A stretch of 64,000 nt of DNA from Pontibacter ruber (GTDB lineage Bacteria > Bacteroidota > Bacteroidia > Cytophagales > Hymenobacteraceae). Shown here piece by piece: positions 52,980 to 61,850 of this stretch. The stretch lies in assembly GCF_023630205.1 (NCBI RefSeq), contig NZ_JALPRR010000002.1:364899-428898 (forward strand). Direction: 5' to 3'. The notes under the pieces are model-generated. The model saw nothing but the letters and a program-made list of their open reading frames with translations, was not told the origin of the DNA and made no database searches. Positions within the stretch are counted from its first letter, which is position 1. Each line of letters opens with the position of its first letter. The translations under genes and the position numbers were made by a program.

Positions 52980-55220
52980 TTAGTTGTGTATGCGCAGCTT
53001 GGCAAAGCTCAGGAGCAGCGTTTTCTCGCCTACTTCATCGAAGTTGATGATGGCCTTGGTGCTGTTGCCCTGCGTGTCGAGCTTGGTTACAGTGCCGAAG
53101 CCGAATTTCGGGTGCTCCACCTTCATACCGGCGGTCAGTTGCGAAGTATCGCTCGGTTTGAAATCGGCAGGGGCGGTATAGGCGGTAGCAGCCTGCTTAC
53201 GCGGTGCCGGCGCTACCAGGTTGCTGACGCTGCTCTTGCGCTGCAATACCTTCTCGAACATGCTCTGGCCTTCGGAGCCATACTTGAAGTTGAGGAAGCG
53301 GGAGTCGATCTCGTCGAGGAAACGGCTCTTTTCGCAGGCCCTTAGGTTGCCCCACTGGTAACGGCTGGTGGCGTAGGTCAAGTACAACTTCTTCTCGGCT
53401 CGCGTAATGGCCACATAAAACAAGCGGCGCTCTTCCTCCAGGTCGGCGCGGGAGTTGAGCATCATCTGGCTCGGAAAGAGGTTCTCCTCCATACCCACGA
53501 TAAACACGTTCTTGAACTCCAAACCTTTGGCCGAGTGGATGGTCATTAATGTAACAAATTCGCCATCCAGGTCGGCTTTGGTATCGGCATCGGTGATCAG
53601 AGCAATGTCCTGCAGGAAAGCCGAGAGGCTCTTGTCTTCCTTCTCCGGATCATCCACGTACTCTTTGATACCGTTCAGCAATTCCTGGATGTTCTCGTAG
53701 CGGGCCAGGCCTTCCACAGTTTTGTCCTGGTAGAGGTCATCAACAATACCGGAGCGCTTGGCTACATGCTTGGCTACTTCAAAGGCATCGTTATTCTCAG
53801 CCATGCGGGCAAAATCGCGGATCAGCAGGGAGAAATTCTCGATGGCAGCCCCGACGCGGTTGCCCATAAATTCGGTCGCGTTCTGCACCACTTCCCACAC
53901 CGAATGGTTAGCTTCTTCCGCCGTCACGAAGATTCTGGCCTCCGTTGTTTCACCGATACCGCGCTTCGGGTAGTTGATCACGCGGCGCAGGGCCTGCTCG
54001 TCGTTCGGGTTCACCGTCAGGCGCAGGTAGGCGATCAGATCTTTGATCTCTTTGCGCTGGTAGAAGGAGAGGCCCCCGACAATTTTATACTTGATGTTCA
54101 TACGGCGCAGCGCTTCCTCCATGGCACGCGACTGCGCGTTAGTGCGGTAAAGTATAGCAAAGTCGTCGTAGGAGAAGTGATTGTTCATCTTCTCTTCGAA
54201 GATTGTGGTGGCCACCAGTTTACCTTCCTCGTTGTCGGAGTTGGCCTTGATCACTTCGATGAGCGGACCTTCTTCGTTGTCAGTGAAGACATCTTTACGC
54301 AGCTGCGCCTGGTTATGCTTGATCACGGAGTTGGCCGCATGCACAATGGTTTTGGTGGAGCGGTAGTTCTGCTCCAGCTTGAACACCTCCAGTTCCGGGT
54401 AGTCGCGCTCGAAGTTGAGGATGTTCTGGATATCAGCCCCGCGGAAAGCGTAGATCGACTGCGCATCGTCGCCCACTACCACAATGTTGCGGTTTTGGGC
54501 AGCCAGCTTACGCGTGATCAGGTACTGCGAGTAGTTCGTATCCTGGTACTCGTCCACCATCACAAATTTGAAGATGTTCTGGTACTTGTTCAGCGCGTCC
54601 GGATGGTCGCGGAACAGCACGTTGGTGTTGAACAGCAGGTCGTCGAAGTCCATGGCACCAGCCTTGAAGCAACGGTTCTGGTACTGTTCGAAGATCTTGC
54701 CGATCTTGGGTCGCATGGCGGCCTCGTCGTCGGCCTGGATCACCGGGTCGCTCAGGTACTGCTTGTGCGAGATCAGCTTGTTTTTAGCAGACGAGATACG
54801 GCCCAGCACCACGTTGGGCTTGTAGAGCTTGTCATCCAGGTTCATCTCCTTCACAATGTTGCGAATGAGCGTCTTGGAGTCGTCGGTATCGTAAATGGTA
54901 AAGCTCTTCGGATAACCGATCTTGTCGGCCTCGGCGCGAAGTATACGCGAGAACACCGAGTGGAACGTTCCCATCCAGATGTTCTTGGCCTCATTGCCGA
55001 TCACCTTCTCGATACGGTGGCGCATTTCTTTGGCCGCCTTGTTGGTAAAGGTAAGGGCCAGTATGTTAAACGGATCGATACCTAAACTGATCAGGTGGGC
55101 GATCCGGTACGTAAGCACTCTTGTTTTGCCTGAGCCGGCACCCGCAATGATCATGGCCGGACCTTCGGTATGAAGTACCGCCCTGCGTTGCGACTCGTTC
55201 AGTAAACTAATATAATCCAT
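52980..55220 (-). CDS. UvrD/PcrA-type superfamily 1A DNA helicase
   Basis: 746 residues from the ATG at 55220 (MDYISLLNESQRRAVLHTEG). The frame is open to 55322, but a -7 box at 55262-55269 places the transcript start inside that extension. Motifs: IIAGAGSGKTRVL (Walker A), FVMVDEYQDTNYSQY (II), QSIYAFRGADIQN (III), LEQNYRSTKTI (IV), MTIHSAKGLEFKNVFIVG (V), YVAITRAEKKLYL (VI). C-terminal Tudor-like tail (GMKVEHPKFGFGTVTKLD) as in PcrA. It unwinds DNA 3' to 5' in repair and replication conflict removal. Confidence 0.95.
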   Translation of the reverse strand: MDYISLLNESQRRAVLHTEGPAMIIAGAGSGKTRVLTYRIAHLISLGIDPFNILALTFTNKAAKEMRHRIEKVIGNEAKNIWMGTFHSVFSRILRAEADKIGYPKSFTIYDTDDSKTLIRNIVKEMNLDDKLYKPNVVLGRISSAKNKLISHKQYLSDPVIQADDEAAMRPKIGKIFEQYQNRCFKAGAMDFDDLLFNTNVLFRDHPDALNKYQNIFKFVMVDEYQDTNYSQYLITRKLAAQNRNIVVVGDDAQSIYAFRGADIQNILNFERDYPELEVFKLEQNYRSTKTIVHAANSVIKHNQAQLRKDVFTDNEEGPLIEVIKANSDNEEGKLVATTIFEEKMNNHFSYDDFAILYRTNAQSRAMEEALRRMNIKYKIVGGLSFYQRKEIKDLIAYLRLTVNPNDEQALRRVINYPKRGIGETTEARIFVTAEEANHSVWEVVQNATEFMGNRVGAAIENFSLLIRDFARMAENNDAFEVAKHVAKRSGIVDDLYQDKTVEGLARYENIQELLNGIKEYVDDPEKEDKSLSAFLQDIALITDADTKADLDGEFVTLMTIHSAKGLEFKNVFIVGMEENLFPSQMMLNSRADLEEERRLFYVAITRAEKKLYLTYATSRYQWGNLRACEKSRFLDEIDSRFLNFKYGSEGQSMFEKVLQRKSSVSNLVAPAPRKQAATAYTAPADFKPSDTSQLTAGMKVEHPKFGFGTVTKLDTQGNSTKAIINFDEVGEKTLLLSFAKLRIHN

Positions 55221-55261
55221 TTCGTCTCTTCCGCGTGCGTCTTTAAAATCCTTGCAAGTTA

Positions 55262-55269
55262 CAAATATA
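55262..55269 (-). promoter_or_regulatory. -7 box of the helicase promoter
   Basis: The minus strand reads TATATTTG, an exact TAnnTTTG match, ~40 bases upstream of ATG 55220, with TTCTG about 18 bases further up. Confidence 0.6.
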
Positions 55270-55499
55270 CGAATCTGTATGCAGAACCTGGTGCACACTT
55301 TTACAGAACCCTTGCGAGCCATACTTTAGTTTCTGGCGGATAAGTAGAAGTATAAAGTATAGGCGACTGGCCGTGCAACTATAGCGATCGCGCGGCTGTT
55401 TTTGATTAGAGCTGCAGGATTAGTTACTTTGTGGTTCGATTTTGGCTAGGAAAATGGCCAGAATAACATGTTAAAACCCGACTCTATACTTATACTGCC

Positions 55500-57209
55500 A
55501 TGAAAAAAATCTTTTTGTTACTCGTATTGCTCCCGCTCTTGCAGGGAGGAATGGCCCAGACAAAAACACAAAAACCCCATGGCACCACCAAAAGCACGCA
55601 GGTAACTAAAAAGAAAGCTACTGCTACAAAGCCAGCGGCTAAACCTAAAACTGCTTCCAAGTCTGCTGCAACTAAACCAGCAGCTGCCAAGCCGGCCAGC
55701 GCTCCAGCCAAAGCAGCGCCGGCACAACAGCCCGCAGCAGCTCCTTCTAAGCCTAAAGTGCAGCACTGGAGCTCGCCTGAGTTGCAGGAAGCCGTAGACC
55801 TGTACACCAGCCTGAAGTTTGATTCGGCTTATGTTAAGTTTAAAGAAGCTGCCGCCAAAGGTCAGGCGGACGCTTTATACTTTATGGGCCGCCTGCACCA
55901 GTACCGCGAACTGGATCCGGATTCGGTGCAGAGCGATACGCTGCGGCTTCAGGACCCGGAGAAGTATGCCAAAGCTTACAACGATTCTGCCCGTTACTAC
56001 TATGAGCAGGCTGTGGATAACAACAGCTACCTGGGCAACTTAGGCATTGCCGAACTGATGATCCTGCGCACACCCGAAGACAAACAGAAATTTCTGAAGC
56101 TCATGCGCACCGCTGCCGTGGACATTCGCGACAAAGCTGTAGCGGGTGATGCCTTTTGTAACCGTATCCTGGGCAGTATGTACTACACCGGTTATGGCGA
56201 AATGATGGATAAGGAGTTGGCGTTTAACTATATCCGGAAGGCGGCTAATAAAGGGGATGTAGTGTCGTATGTGTCGCTGGCTAACCTGTACCTGGAAGGA
56301 GAGGGCGTAGAGAAGGATAACGACAAAGCCGTATTTTGGCTGAAGAAGGGCGTAGAAGCCGGCGAGCGCGAAGCTATCTATACGTTGGGCTTGCTGCACG
56401 AAGAAGGAACCATTGGGGAGCCGGACCTGAACGAGGCGCGCCGATTGTATAAATTGGCCATTGCCAAAGGCAGTCAGAATGCTTACTACCAGCTCAAGTA
56501 CATCAATCAGACGCCGGACCAGAAACTGGTGATCGCTTCCATTACCCGGAACACAGAAATGCTGAAGCGCGCCCTTAACGCCGGTGCGGATGTGAACACC
56601 CTGGCTGTTCCGGACGATTTCAGTGACATGGACCTGCGTGGACGTACCCCGCTGATGCACGTGCTTTACATCCCGATGCTGCTGGAAGAGTATGGCGTGA
56701 TCTACGAACCGGAGGTGCGCCCTGCTGCCGTAAGCCAGCTGCTGGCAAAAGGCGCTAAAGTAAATGCCACCGACAAAGACGGCAAAACAGCCCTGCATTA
56801 TATTGTTGCCAGTTCCCGTGTTAACAGCCGGCTTTACGAGATAGAGCAGGTACAGCTGCTCGACACCTTGCTTCAGCGCGGCGCCGACCCCAACCACGCG
56901 GACGTAGAAGGAAACGCGGTGCTGGCGCAGGCGCTTACTTCCACCATCGGCCAGCACATCGGCATTATGGAGCTGGAAAAACTGCTGGCGGCCAAAGCCA
57001 ACCCGAACCAGCAGAACAAGGAAGGAAAAACCCCGCTGATGCTGGCCTGCGAGATAAATGCCAGTTCCGAGATCATCATGGCGCTCCTCAATGCCGGTGC
57101 CGATCCGAAGCTGCGTGATGCCGCTGGCAAGGCTGCCATCGATTACACCAAACAGGAGAACGTGCAGAACATCCTCATGGCTGCCGGCTCACCAGAGCGC
57201 AAGATCTAA
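55500..57209 (+). CDS. Secreted protein with Sel1-like and ankyrin repeats
   Basis: 569 residues. Signal peptide (KKIFLLLVLLPLLQGGMAQ), an 70-residue Lys/Ala/Pro-rich linker, Sel1-like repeats (~residues 100-340: DALYFMGRLHQYRELDPDS, YVSLANLYLEGEGVEKDNDK, AIYTLGLLHEEGTIGEPDLN), then ankyrin repeats (~345-565: AGADVNTLAV, GRTPLMHVLYIPMLLEE, DGKTALHYIVASSRV, EGKTPLMLACEINAS). It is a periplasmic or extracellular scaffold for protein contacts; partner unknown. The basic linker could bind peptidoglycan or DNA (inference). Confidence 0.85.
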   Translation: MKKIFLLLVLLPLLQGGMAQTKTQKPHGTTKSTQVTKKKATATKPAAKPKTASKSAATKPAAAKPASAPAKAAPAQQPAAAPSKPKVQHWSSPELQEAVDLYTSLKFDSAYVKFKEAAAKGQADALYFMGRLHQYRELDPDSVQSDTLRLQDPEKYAKAYNDSARYYYEQAVDNNSYLGNLGIAELMILRTPEDKQKFLKLMRTAAVDIRDKAVAGDAFCNRILGSMYYTGYGEMMDKELAFNYIRKAANKGDVVSYVSLANLYLEGEGVEKDNDKAVFWLKKGVEAGEREAIYTLGLLHEEGTIGEPDLNEARRLYKLAIAKGSQNAYYQLKYINQTPDQKLVIASITRNTEMLKRALNAGADVNTLAVPDDFSDMDLRGRTPLMHVLYIPMLLEEYGVIYEPEVRPAAVSQLLAKGAKVNATDKDGKTALHYIVASSRVNSRLYEIEQVQLLDTLLQRGADPNHADVEGNAVLAQALTSTIGQHIGIMELEKLLAAKANPNQQNKEGKTPLMLACEINASSEIIMALLNAGADPKLRDAAGKAAIDYTKQENVQNILMAAGSPERKI

Positions 57210-57311
57210 ATTCATACTTTATACTTGGTCGTAGGAGGGAGGTGCTTTTCGTTCACTTTAGTTTGTCATTCAGAAAGGACCTTGTGGGCCTGTAGCGAAA
57301 GCTTAACTATT

Positions 57312-57396
57312 GCCCTCGCTCGCGTCCCGCGAGTGTGCGTTATCAGGTGGCGTCCCGCCACGTGATAACGCACACTCGCGGGACGCGAGCGAGGGC
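57312..57396. repeat. 85-base near-perfect palindrome
   Basis: Arms 57312-57345 and 57363-57396 match over 34 bp; after one G:G mismatch the stem continues for 6 bp (57347-57352 with 57356-57361) around a 3-base TCC loop. It has no T run, so it is not a normal terminator. It lies 100 bases after the ankyrin gene in repeat-rich DNA. Confidence 0.9.
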
Positions 57397-57420
57397 TTAG
57401 AATTTATACTTGCATGAATA

Positions 57421-57555
57421 GCAGCAGCCAAAGTCCCCTTTGAAGGGGGTAGGGTGATGAACTGCAGCAGCTATAGAACTCATACTTCAAGGTATACCGA
57501 CAGGCAGTAAAGCTCCCCTCCTTTGATAAGGAGAAGTTAGGGGTGGTTGGACCAG
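57421..57555. repeat. Dispersed intergenic element, copy B
   Basis: Same block order as copy A at 38341: CCCCTTTGAAGGGGG, CTGCAGCAGCTAT, CAGTAAAGCTCCCC, AAGGAGAAGTTAGGGG, GTGGTTGGAC. A shorter inverted pair CGCGAGCG/CGCTCGCG at 57619-57638 follows. Confidence 0.75.
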
Positions 57556-57732
57556 GTTTAGTGGGCAAAACTAATCTCATAAAACCTTACCTGGCCAGAA
57601 GCCCACACGAAAGTCCGTCGCGAGCGAGGACGCTCGCGCCATCAATATAATTGGAGCAAGCATTTATACTTTATACTTTGATAAGGAGGAGGATAAGTCC
57701 GAAGCAGGAATTCGTGTAAACTATTTTCTCCG

Positions 57733-57740
57733 TAACTTTG
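57733..57740 (+). promoter_or_regulatory. -7 box of the DUF3109 promoter
   Basis: TAACTTTG, an exact TAnnTTTG match, 22 bases before the ATG. Confidence 0.6.
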
Positions 57741-57762
57741 TCTCCCTTTTAAATCTGCTTAC

Positions 57763-58350
57763 ATGATAGTTTTACAAAATACCGTTATCAGCGACGACAT
57801 CCGCGACCAGTTCTTTGTGTGCAATCTGGAAAAATGCAAAGGTGCCTGCTGCGTGGAAGGTGATCTGGGTGCCCCTCTGGAAAAAGATGAACTAGCTATC
57901 CTGGAGCAGCACTACGACAAGATCAAACCTTACCTTACCGGTGCCGGCAAGGCGGCCATCGAGGAGCAGGGCCTGTATATAAAAGATTTTGAAGGAGATT
58001 ACTCCACACCAACCATCGACAACCGAGAGTGCGCTTATGCCCTGTATGACGAGAAAGGCGTGCTGAAATGCGCCATCGAGCAGGCGTATTATGACGGTGT
58101 GATCGACTGGAAAAAACCGATCTCGTGCCACCTGTACCCGATCCGCATCACTAAGTACGACGACTTCGAAGCACTGAACTACGACCGCTGGGGCATCTGC
58201 AGCGCCGCTTGCAGCTTTGGCCAGGACTTAGGCGTACGCGTGTACCAGTTCCTGAAAGAACCGCTCATCCGCAAGTATGGCGAGGCCTGGTATAGCGAAC
58301 TGGAGCAGCTGATGGAAGAAGAGGAAAAGAATGCTGCTGCTGCTAAGTAA
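57763..58350 (+). CDS. DUF3109 family Cys-rich protein
   Basis: 195 residues. Eight or more cysteines in family positions: Cys20, Cys25, Cys29 and Cys30 ([17 protein letters not shown]), then [22 protein letters not shown] and [10 protein letters not shown]. The pattern is that of a metal- or Fe-S-cluster-binding domain related to the YkgJ/zinc-cluster families. Cytoplasmic, function unknown. Monocistronic, with an exact -7 box and a terminator. Confidence 0.9.
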   Translation: MIVLQNTVISDDIRDQFFVCNLEKCKGACCVEGDLGAPLEKDELAILEQHYDKIKPYLTGAGKAAIEEQGLYIKDFEGDYSTPTIDNRECAYALYDEKGVLKCAIEQAYYDGVIDWKKPISCHLYPIRITKYDDFEALNYDRWGICSAACSFGQDLGVRVYQFLKEPLIRKYGEAWYSELEQLMEEEEKNAAAAK

Positions 58351-58372
58351 CAGCTTTATACTTTTAAAAGAG

Positions 58373-58399
58373 AAGCCTAACCCGAGAGGGTTAGGCTTT
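58373..58399. terminator. Bidirectional terminator
   Basis: Stem AAGCCTAACCC/GGGTTAGGCTT around GAGA, with flanking A and T runs, between DUF3109 (+) and the hydrolase (-). Confidence 0.9.
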
Positions 58400-58427
58400 T
58401 TTATTGGGGCTTGAAGTAACTGCCTGC

Positions 58428-59315
58428 TTACTTTAATTCCTTCTTAAAGAAATCGATGGTACGCTTCCAGGCAAGCTCTGCCGCCGCTTTGTCGTAACGC
58501 GGCGTGGTGTCGTTATGGAAGCCGTGGTTGGTGTTGGCATATATATAAGCCCTGTACTCTTTTTTATGCTCTTTCAAAGCTGCCTCATACGCCGGCCAGC
58601 CTTCATTCACGCGCGTGTCCAGCTCTGCATAGTGCAGCTGGAGGGGAGCCTTTATTTTCGGAACATCCTCAACCGGCGGCTGACCTCCATAAAAGGGAAC
58701 AGCTGCTGCTAAATCCGGAATCCGTACGGCCATCATGTTCGAGATCCAGCCTCCAAAGCAGAAGCCCACCACACCCACTTTGCCGTTGCAGTCTTTGTGG
58801 TTTTTGAGGTAGTTGTAGGCAGCTATAAAATCTTCCAGCATCTCGTTGCGATCGCGCTTGCTGTGCAGTTCACGGCCTTCGTCGTCGTTGCCGGGGTAGC
58901 CGCCAAGTGGGGTCAAGGCATCCGGAGCAAGCGAAATAAAACCTGCCAAGGCGGCTCTTCTGGCCACATCTTCGATGTGCGGGTTCAGGCCCCTGTTTTC
59001 GTGCACCACGATAATGCCTCCAAGCTTCTTCTTCGCATCAGCCGGCTTCGACAGCAAGGCCTTTATACTTCCGCCACCTTTCGGGGAATCATACTGGACG
59101 TAATCAGATTTCAGACGTGAATCATCTGGCTTAACCTGTATACTGCCTTTGTAGTCGGGCATAAGGAAGCTCATCAGCGACGTTACCGTAAGCCCGCCCA
59201 CAGCATAGATGGACAGCTTCTGGATAAACTCCCGCCTGTTAACCCGGTTATGGGCATAGTCGTCATACAGGTCAAATACTTCCTGGCTGATGTCTTCTTT
59301 TTTGATTTCGTCCAT
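58428..59315 (-). CDS. Dienelactone hydrolase family protein, Tat-type signal
   Basis: 295 residues. [16 protein letters not shown] (residues ~26-41) is a twin-arginine export signal, so the enzyme is probably exported folded. Alpha/beta hydrolase with [18 protein letters not shown], nucleophile Cys186 in GFCFGGW, Asp233 and the His of NTNHGFHND (264 or 267). This is the dienelactone hydrolase Cys-Asp-His triad, YghX-like. It acts on lactones or esters; the natural substrate is unknown. Monocistronic. Confidence 0.9.
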   Translation of the reverse strand: MDEIKKEDISQEVFDLYDDYAHNRVNRREFIQKLSIYAVGGLTVTSLMSFLMPDYKGSIQVKPDDSRLKSDYVQYDSPKGGGSIKALLSKPADAKKKLGGIIVVHENRGLNPHIEDVARRAALAGFISLAPDALTPLGGYPGNDDEGRELHSKRDRNEMLEDFIAAYNYLKNHKDCNGKVGVVGFCFGGWISNMMAVRIPDLAAAVPFYGGQPPVEDVPKIKAPLQLHYAELDTRVNEGWPAYEAALKEHKKEYRAYIYANTNHGFHNDTTPRYDKAAAELAWKRTIDFFKKELK

Positions 59316-59452
59316 GTTGGTGTGCGTTCGGATTTGCGTTATACTTTATGCAATCTTTGTATATCCATTTCTATGGAATAGCTATTAACAGTGATTGTTC
59401 CCTTTGTGTTTATTTCTGTATTAAAGGCTTGGCTATAAGTGCTTTTGTAATT

Positions 59453-60040
59453 TTAATTTTTGTTACCCAAAGTTATTCTTTCAAAATCTAGCACCTTGAT
59501 TACTGTCTTTTCTGTTTTTCCTTTAACCTGATGGTCAATTGTTAATTCAGGCTGCTCTTTTGTTCCACCCCATTTACTAAATTTAGGCATAAAGAAAGGT
59601 CCTACCTTGAATAGTCTGTAATCATTGGGCAAGTCATAAGTACCAGTAGTTACATAAGCATAGTGAGAACAATTACATTCATCTATATCTGGGTCAGCTG
59701 GTCCATTACAAGCTAAGTAGACTCTGACTTCATAATCATTTGAGCCGAATGCAGTATCCGCTTACGCTATAGCGAGTACTTCAGCAAATTCAAAATCTTT
59801 AATTTCTGAAAAACCTATTTTATCATAAAGTTTGGCCGTAACAGGAAAAGAAGAAAAGCTCTCCTGTTCGTCTGATTCTGTAACTCTCATTTCAGCACCT
59901 GCTAATACTTTCTGCAGGCTGTCAATGGTGGCTGCTTTGTTCACATTAGCTCTTTCAAGTTCCTGTACCTTGTCTTGGCTGGTAGTACAGCTAGCCAGGC
60001 AGCTAATAACAAGTATGAAATACCAATTTTTCATTAGCAT
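59453..60040 (-). pseudogene. Small lipoprotein gene interrupted by an in-frame TAA
   Basis: A 588-base frame from ATG 60040 to the stop at 59453 with one internal TAA at codon 93 (59762-59764). Before it: lipobox (SCLASCTT), a short coiled coil (VQELERANVNKAATIDSLQKV) and FEFAEVLAIA. After it: ADTAFGSNDYEVRVYLACNG, CNCSHYAYVTTGTYDLP and VKGKTEKTVIKVLDFERI. The two halves join in the same frame, so one base change (for example from GAA) is enough. Unrecognised family, predicted outer-membrane or periplasmic lipoprotein. Confidence 0.75.
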
Positions 60041-60119
60041 TATGGGTAACGGATTAGGACAGGCTGCTGACGAGGCAAAGCCGAGTATGGAGCCTGTGCA
60101 GGGTTAGCAAAGGATATTT

Positions 60120-60647
60120 TTAGAATAGTTTCTTATCAAACCTGCCCTCAGTGACACGAATGGTATCACAATCTGTTTTTGTAAGCGTAAACTCAAACTT
60201 ACCAGCAATGATGCCATTTTGCATATCGAGCTTTGTTATTTCCAGATAGCCTTCTACTTTGTCCTCCCGCTCGTAAAAGCATCCTTCTGATTCATATCTG
60301 ACAGTGCCAATTTGAGGGTCTCCTAAGGTATACACTCCAGTTTGATTCACATTAAGCATGTAAATATAGAAATGCTCGAAAAATTCTGAGCTTTTCTTTC
60401 GAAATACCCTTATGTCAAACGATCCGCCTTTATAACCTGGATCATAAACTATCTGGTAGCTTGGTTGGAAAGTATGAGGTCTACCTTTCGGTACCCAAAC
60501 CTGCCCATTAACTAAGGCACCAAAAGTATTTTTGCCTTCCATAGTAGCGGCAGGAAGCACCTCTTTGGGAGTTGTATCCTTCTTTTTACAAGATCCGATG
60601 GACAGAATAGCAGATAGGAGAAGAAAGGGTAAAACTCGTGCTTTCAT
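60120..60647 (-). CDS. Hypothetical lipoprotein with a beta-rich domain
   Basis: 175 residues. Lipobox SIGSC followed by KKKDTTPKE, then ATMEGKNTFGALVNGQVWVP, a segment seen in a common Bacteroidota lipoprotein family, and FEFTLTKTDCDTIRVTEGRFD at the end. Its strand pattern is beta-sandwich-like. AT-richer than the helicase or acc genes, like the two disrupted lipoprotein genes around it. Function unknown. Confidence 0.7.
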   Translation of the reverse strand: MKARVLPFLLLSAILSIGSCKKKDTTPKEVLPAATMEGKNTFGALVNGQVWVPKGRPHTFQPSYQIVYDPGYKGGSFDIRVFRKKSSEFFEHFYIYMLNVNQTGVYTLGDPQIGTVRYESEGCFYEREDKVEGYLEITKLDMQNGIIAGKFEFTLTKTDCDTIRVTEGRFDKKLF

Positions 60648-60824
60648 ATGGCAATGGTTATGACTATATTTTTTGCTAACTTCTGGATAACAGTAAACAT
60701 ACGGTTATCTGCACTATAACTATAGTTTTTCCATGCACTTTCGCTCATTGTCAGATAAAGCATAGCAGTTAACTAATATATCTGCATTAGAGTCCTTTTC
60801 AAAGTATAAGCTATACTTTCAACG

Positions 60825-61757
60825 CTACTGATTCTGCAGAACAGGGAGCAACTGAGCAGCCATTTTACTCTTTTTCTGAGCGGCCTCGCCTGCCCAGTGG
60901 AGGGCTTCCTGCTTTTGGCCCAGTGCTTCATAAATAACTGCCAGGTTATAAGCCGCTTTGCCTGCTAATTTTTTATTCTCAGCAGTAGTAAAAGGCTTCA
61001 GAGCAGCAATTGCCTTTTGCCAGTTTTGCTGGTGCATCAATACGACAGCGTCTACAAAATCCTGGGGGGCATACACGAGGCGAGCGTAAACGTTACGTCG
61101 TGTTTGAAAGCGTTGCCAGTAGCTCTGCCCCGTTTCATAGGCAAGTGTTTCAATCATTGGCGTTACATCGACATGGGAAGGATTGGTTGCCAGTAAATGA
61201 CCAATGATGCTTCCGGAACTGAAGTGGGCTTTATTCGGAAGCCTGACCTGGTCCAAAACAACGCCAGTGCTGTCGTAAAGTGACCAGTGGGTATTGGTAT
61301 ACAGCGTGAAGTGAGCTATATTCTCGCCGTATTCGTTTTGCGCGGTTCCTTGTTCAAAAAAGGCCTCAAAGTTGTCAAGGGCCAGCAACAGGTGGTGCGG
61401 GTATTGGTCATAAACTTGCTTTAACTGCTCCCGGTTCAGTACGTTCCAGGAAGTGGAACCGGGGCGATGAAAAGCGCTGTCGACATGAACAAGTACAAAC
61501 GTAGAATCATCCAGAACAGCGTTTACGACACCATTAAAAGCTGTCTACGTGCCCAGGTGCAAGATTTCTGCTTTGCCACCTGCTGTGTCAGGTAACTGAC
61601 TGGCATCAAAGGTATTGACTACGACTACTTTCCATTGTTCCGGCGGAACAATTATAAGCGGAGGCTTGGTAGTTTCGATCTGCACTACAGAAGTACAGCC
61701 CAGCAGGAGAGAGGTAAGTATAAAGTATAAACGTGGGAGCAATGTTCTTACAGGCAT
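60825..61757 (-). pseudogene. Lipoprotein gene with an in-frame TAG
   Basis: A 933-base frame from ATG 61757 to the stop at 60825, broken by TAG at codon 71 (61545-61547). Before it: lipobox (LLLGCTS) and VVVVNTFDASQLPD, KAEILHLGT. After it: TAFNGVVNAVLDDSTFVLVH, EQLKQVYDQYPHHLLLALDN, then a helical domain with a TPR-like pair (AAYNLAVIYEALGQKQEALH) near the C-terminus. Both parts look like one protein. The downstream part could still be translated from 61388. Family not recognised. Confidence 0.75.
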
Positions 61758-61803
61758 AGTGTGTCGGATGGAAAGTATAAGTTATGCATTTTCCGGAAAA
61801 GAA

Positions 61804-61830
61804 AAAGCCCGGCTGTTATAGCCGGGCTTT
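61804..61830 (-). terminator. Terminator of the efp-accB-accC operon
   Basis: Perfect 11-bp stem AAAGCCCGGCT/AGCCGGGCTTT, 20 bases beyond the accC stop; an A run on plus gives the T run on minus. Confidence 0.85.
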
Positions 61831-61850
61831 ATACTTGGTATTTTTACTTC

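Noticed and set aside
53766..55085. 439-codon open frame on the plus strand opposite the helicase
   Set aside because: It is an antisense shadow of the uvrD/pcrA gene, whose motifs are all intact; the plus-strand translation is Val/Leu/His-rich without domains. Similar shadows lie opposite the TonB receptors (12968-13771, 18509-19348), accC (61761-62600) and the Sel1/ankyrin gene (56040-56957).
57312..57638. CRISPR array or attachment site
   Set aside because: The repeats are inverted and few, with no regular spacers and no cas or integrase gene nearby.
48932..61757. Reassigned stop codon (TAG or TAA read as an amino acid)
   Set aside because: Intact genes here end normally with TAA, TAG and TGA (TIGR02757 ends with TAG at 39458-39460), and broken genes include TAG, TAA and a frameshift, so a code change does not explain them.
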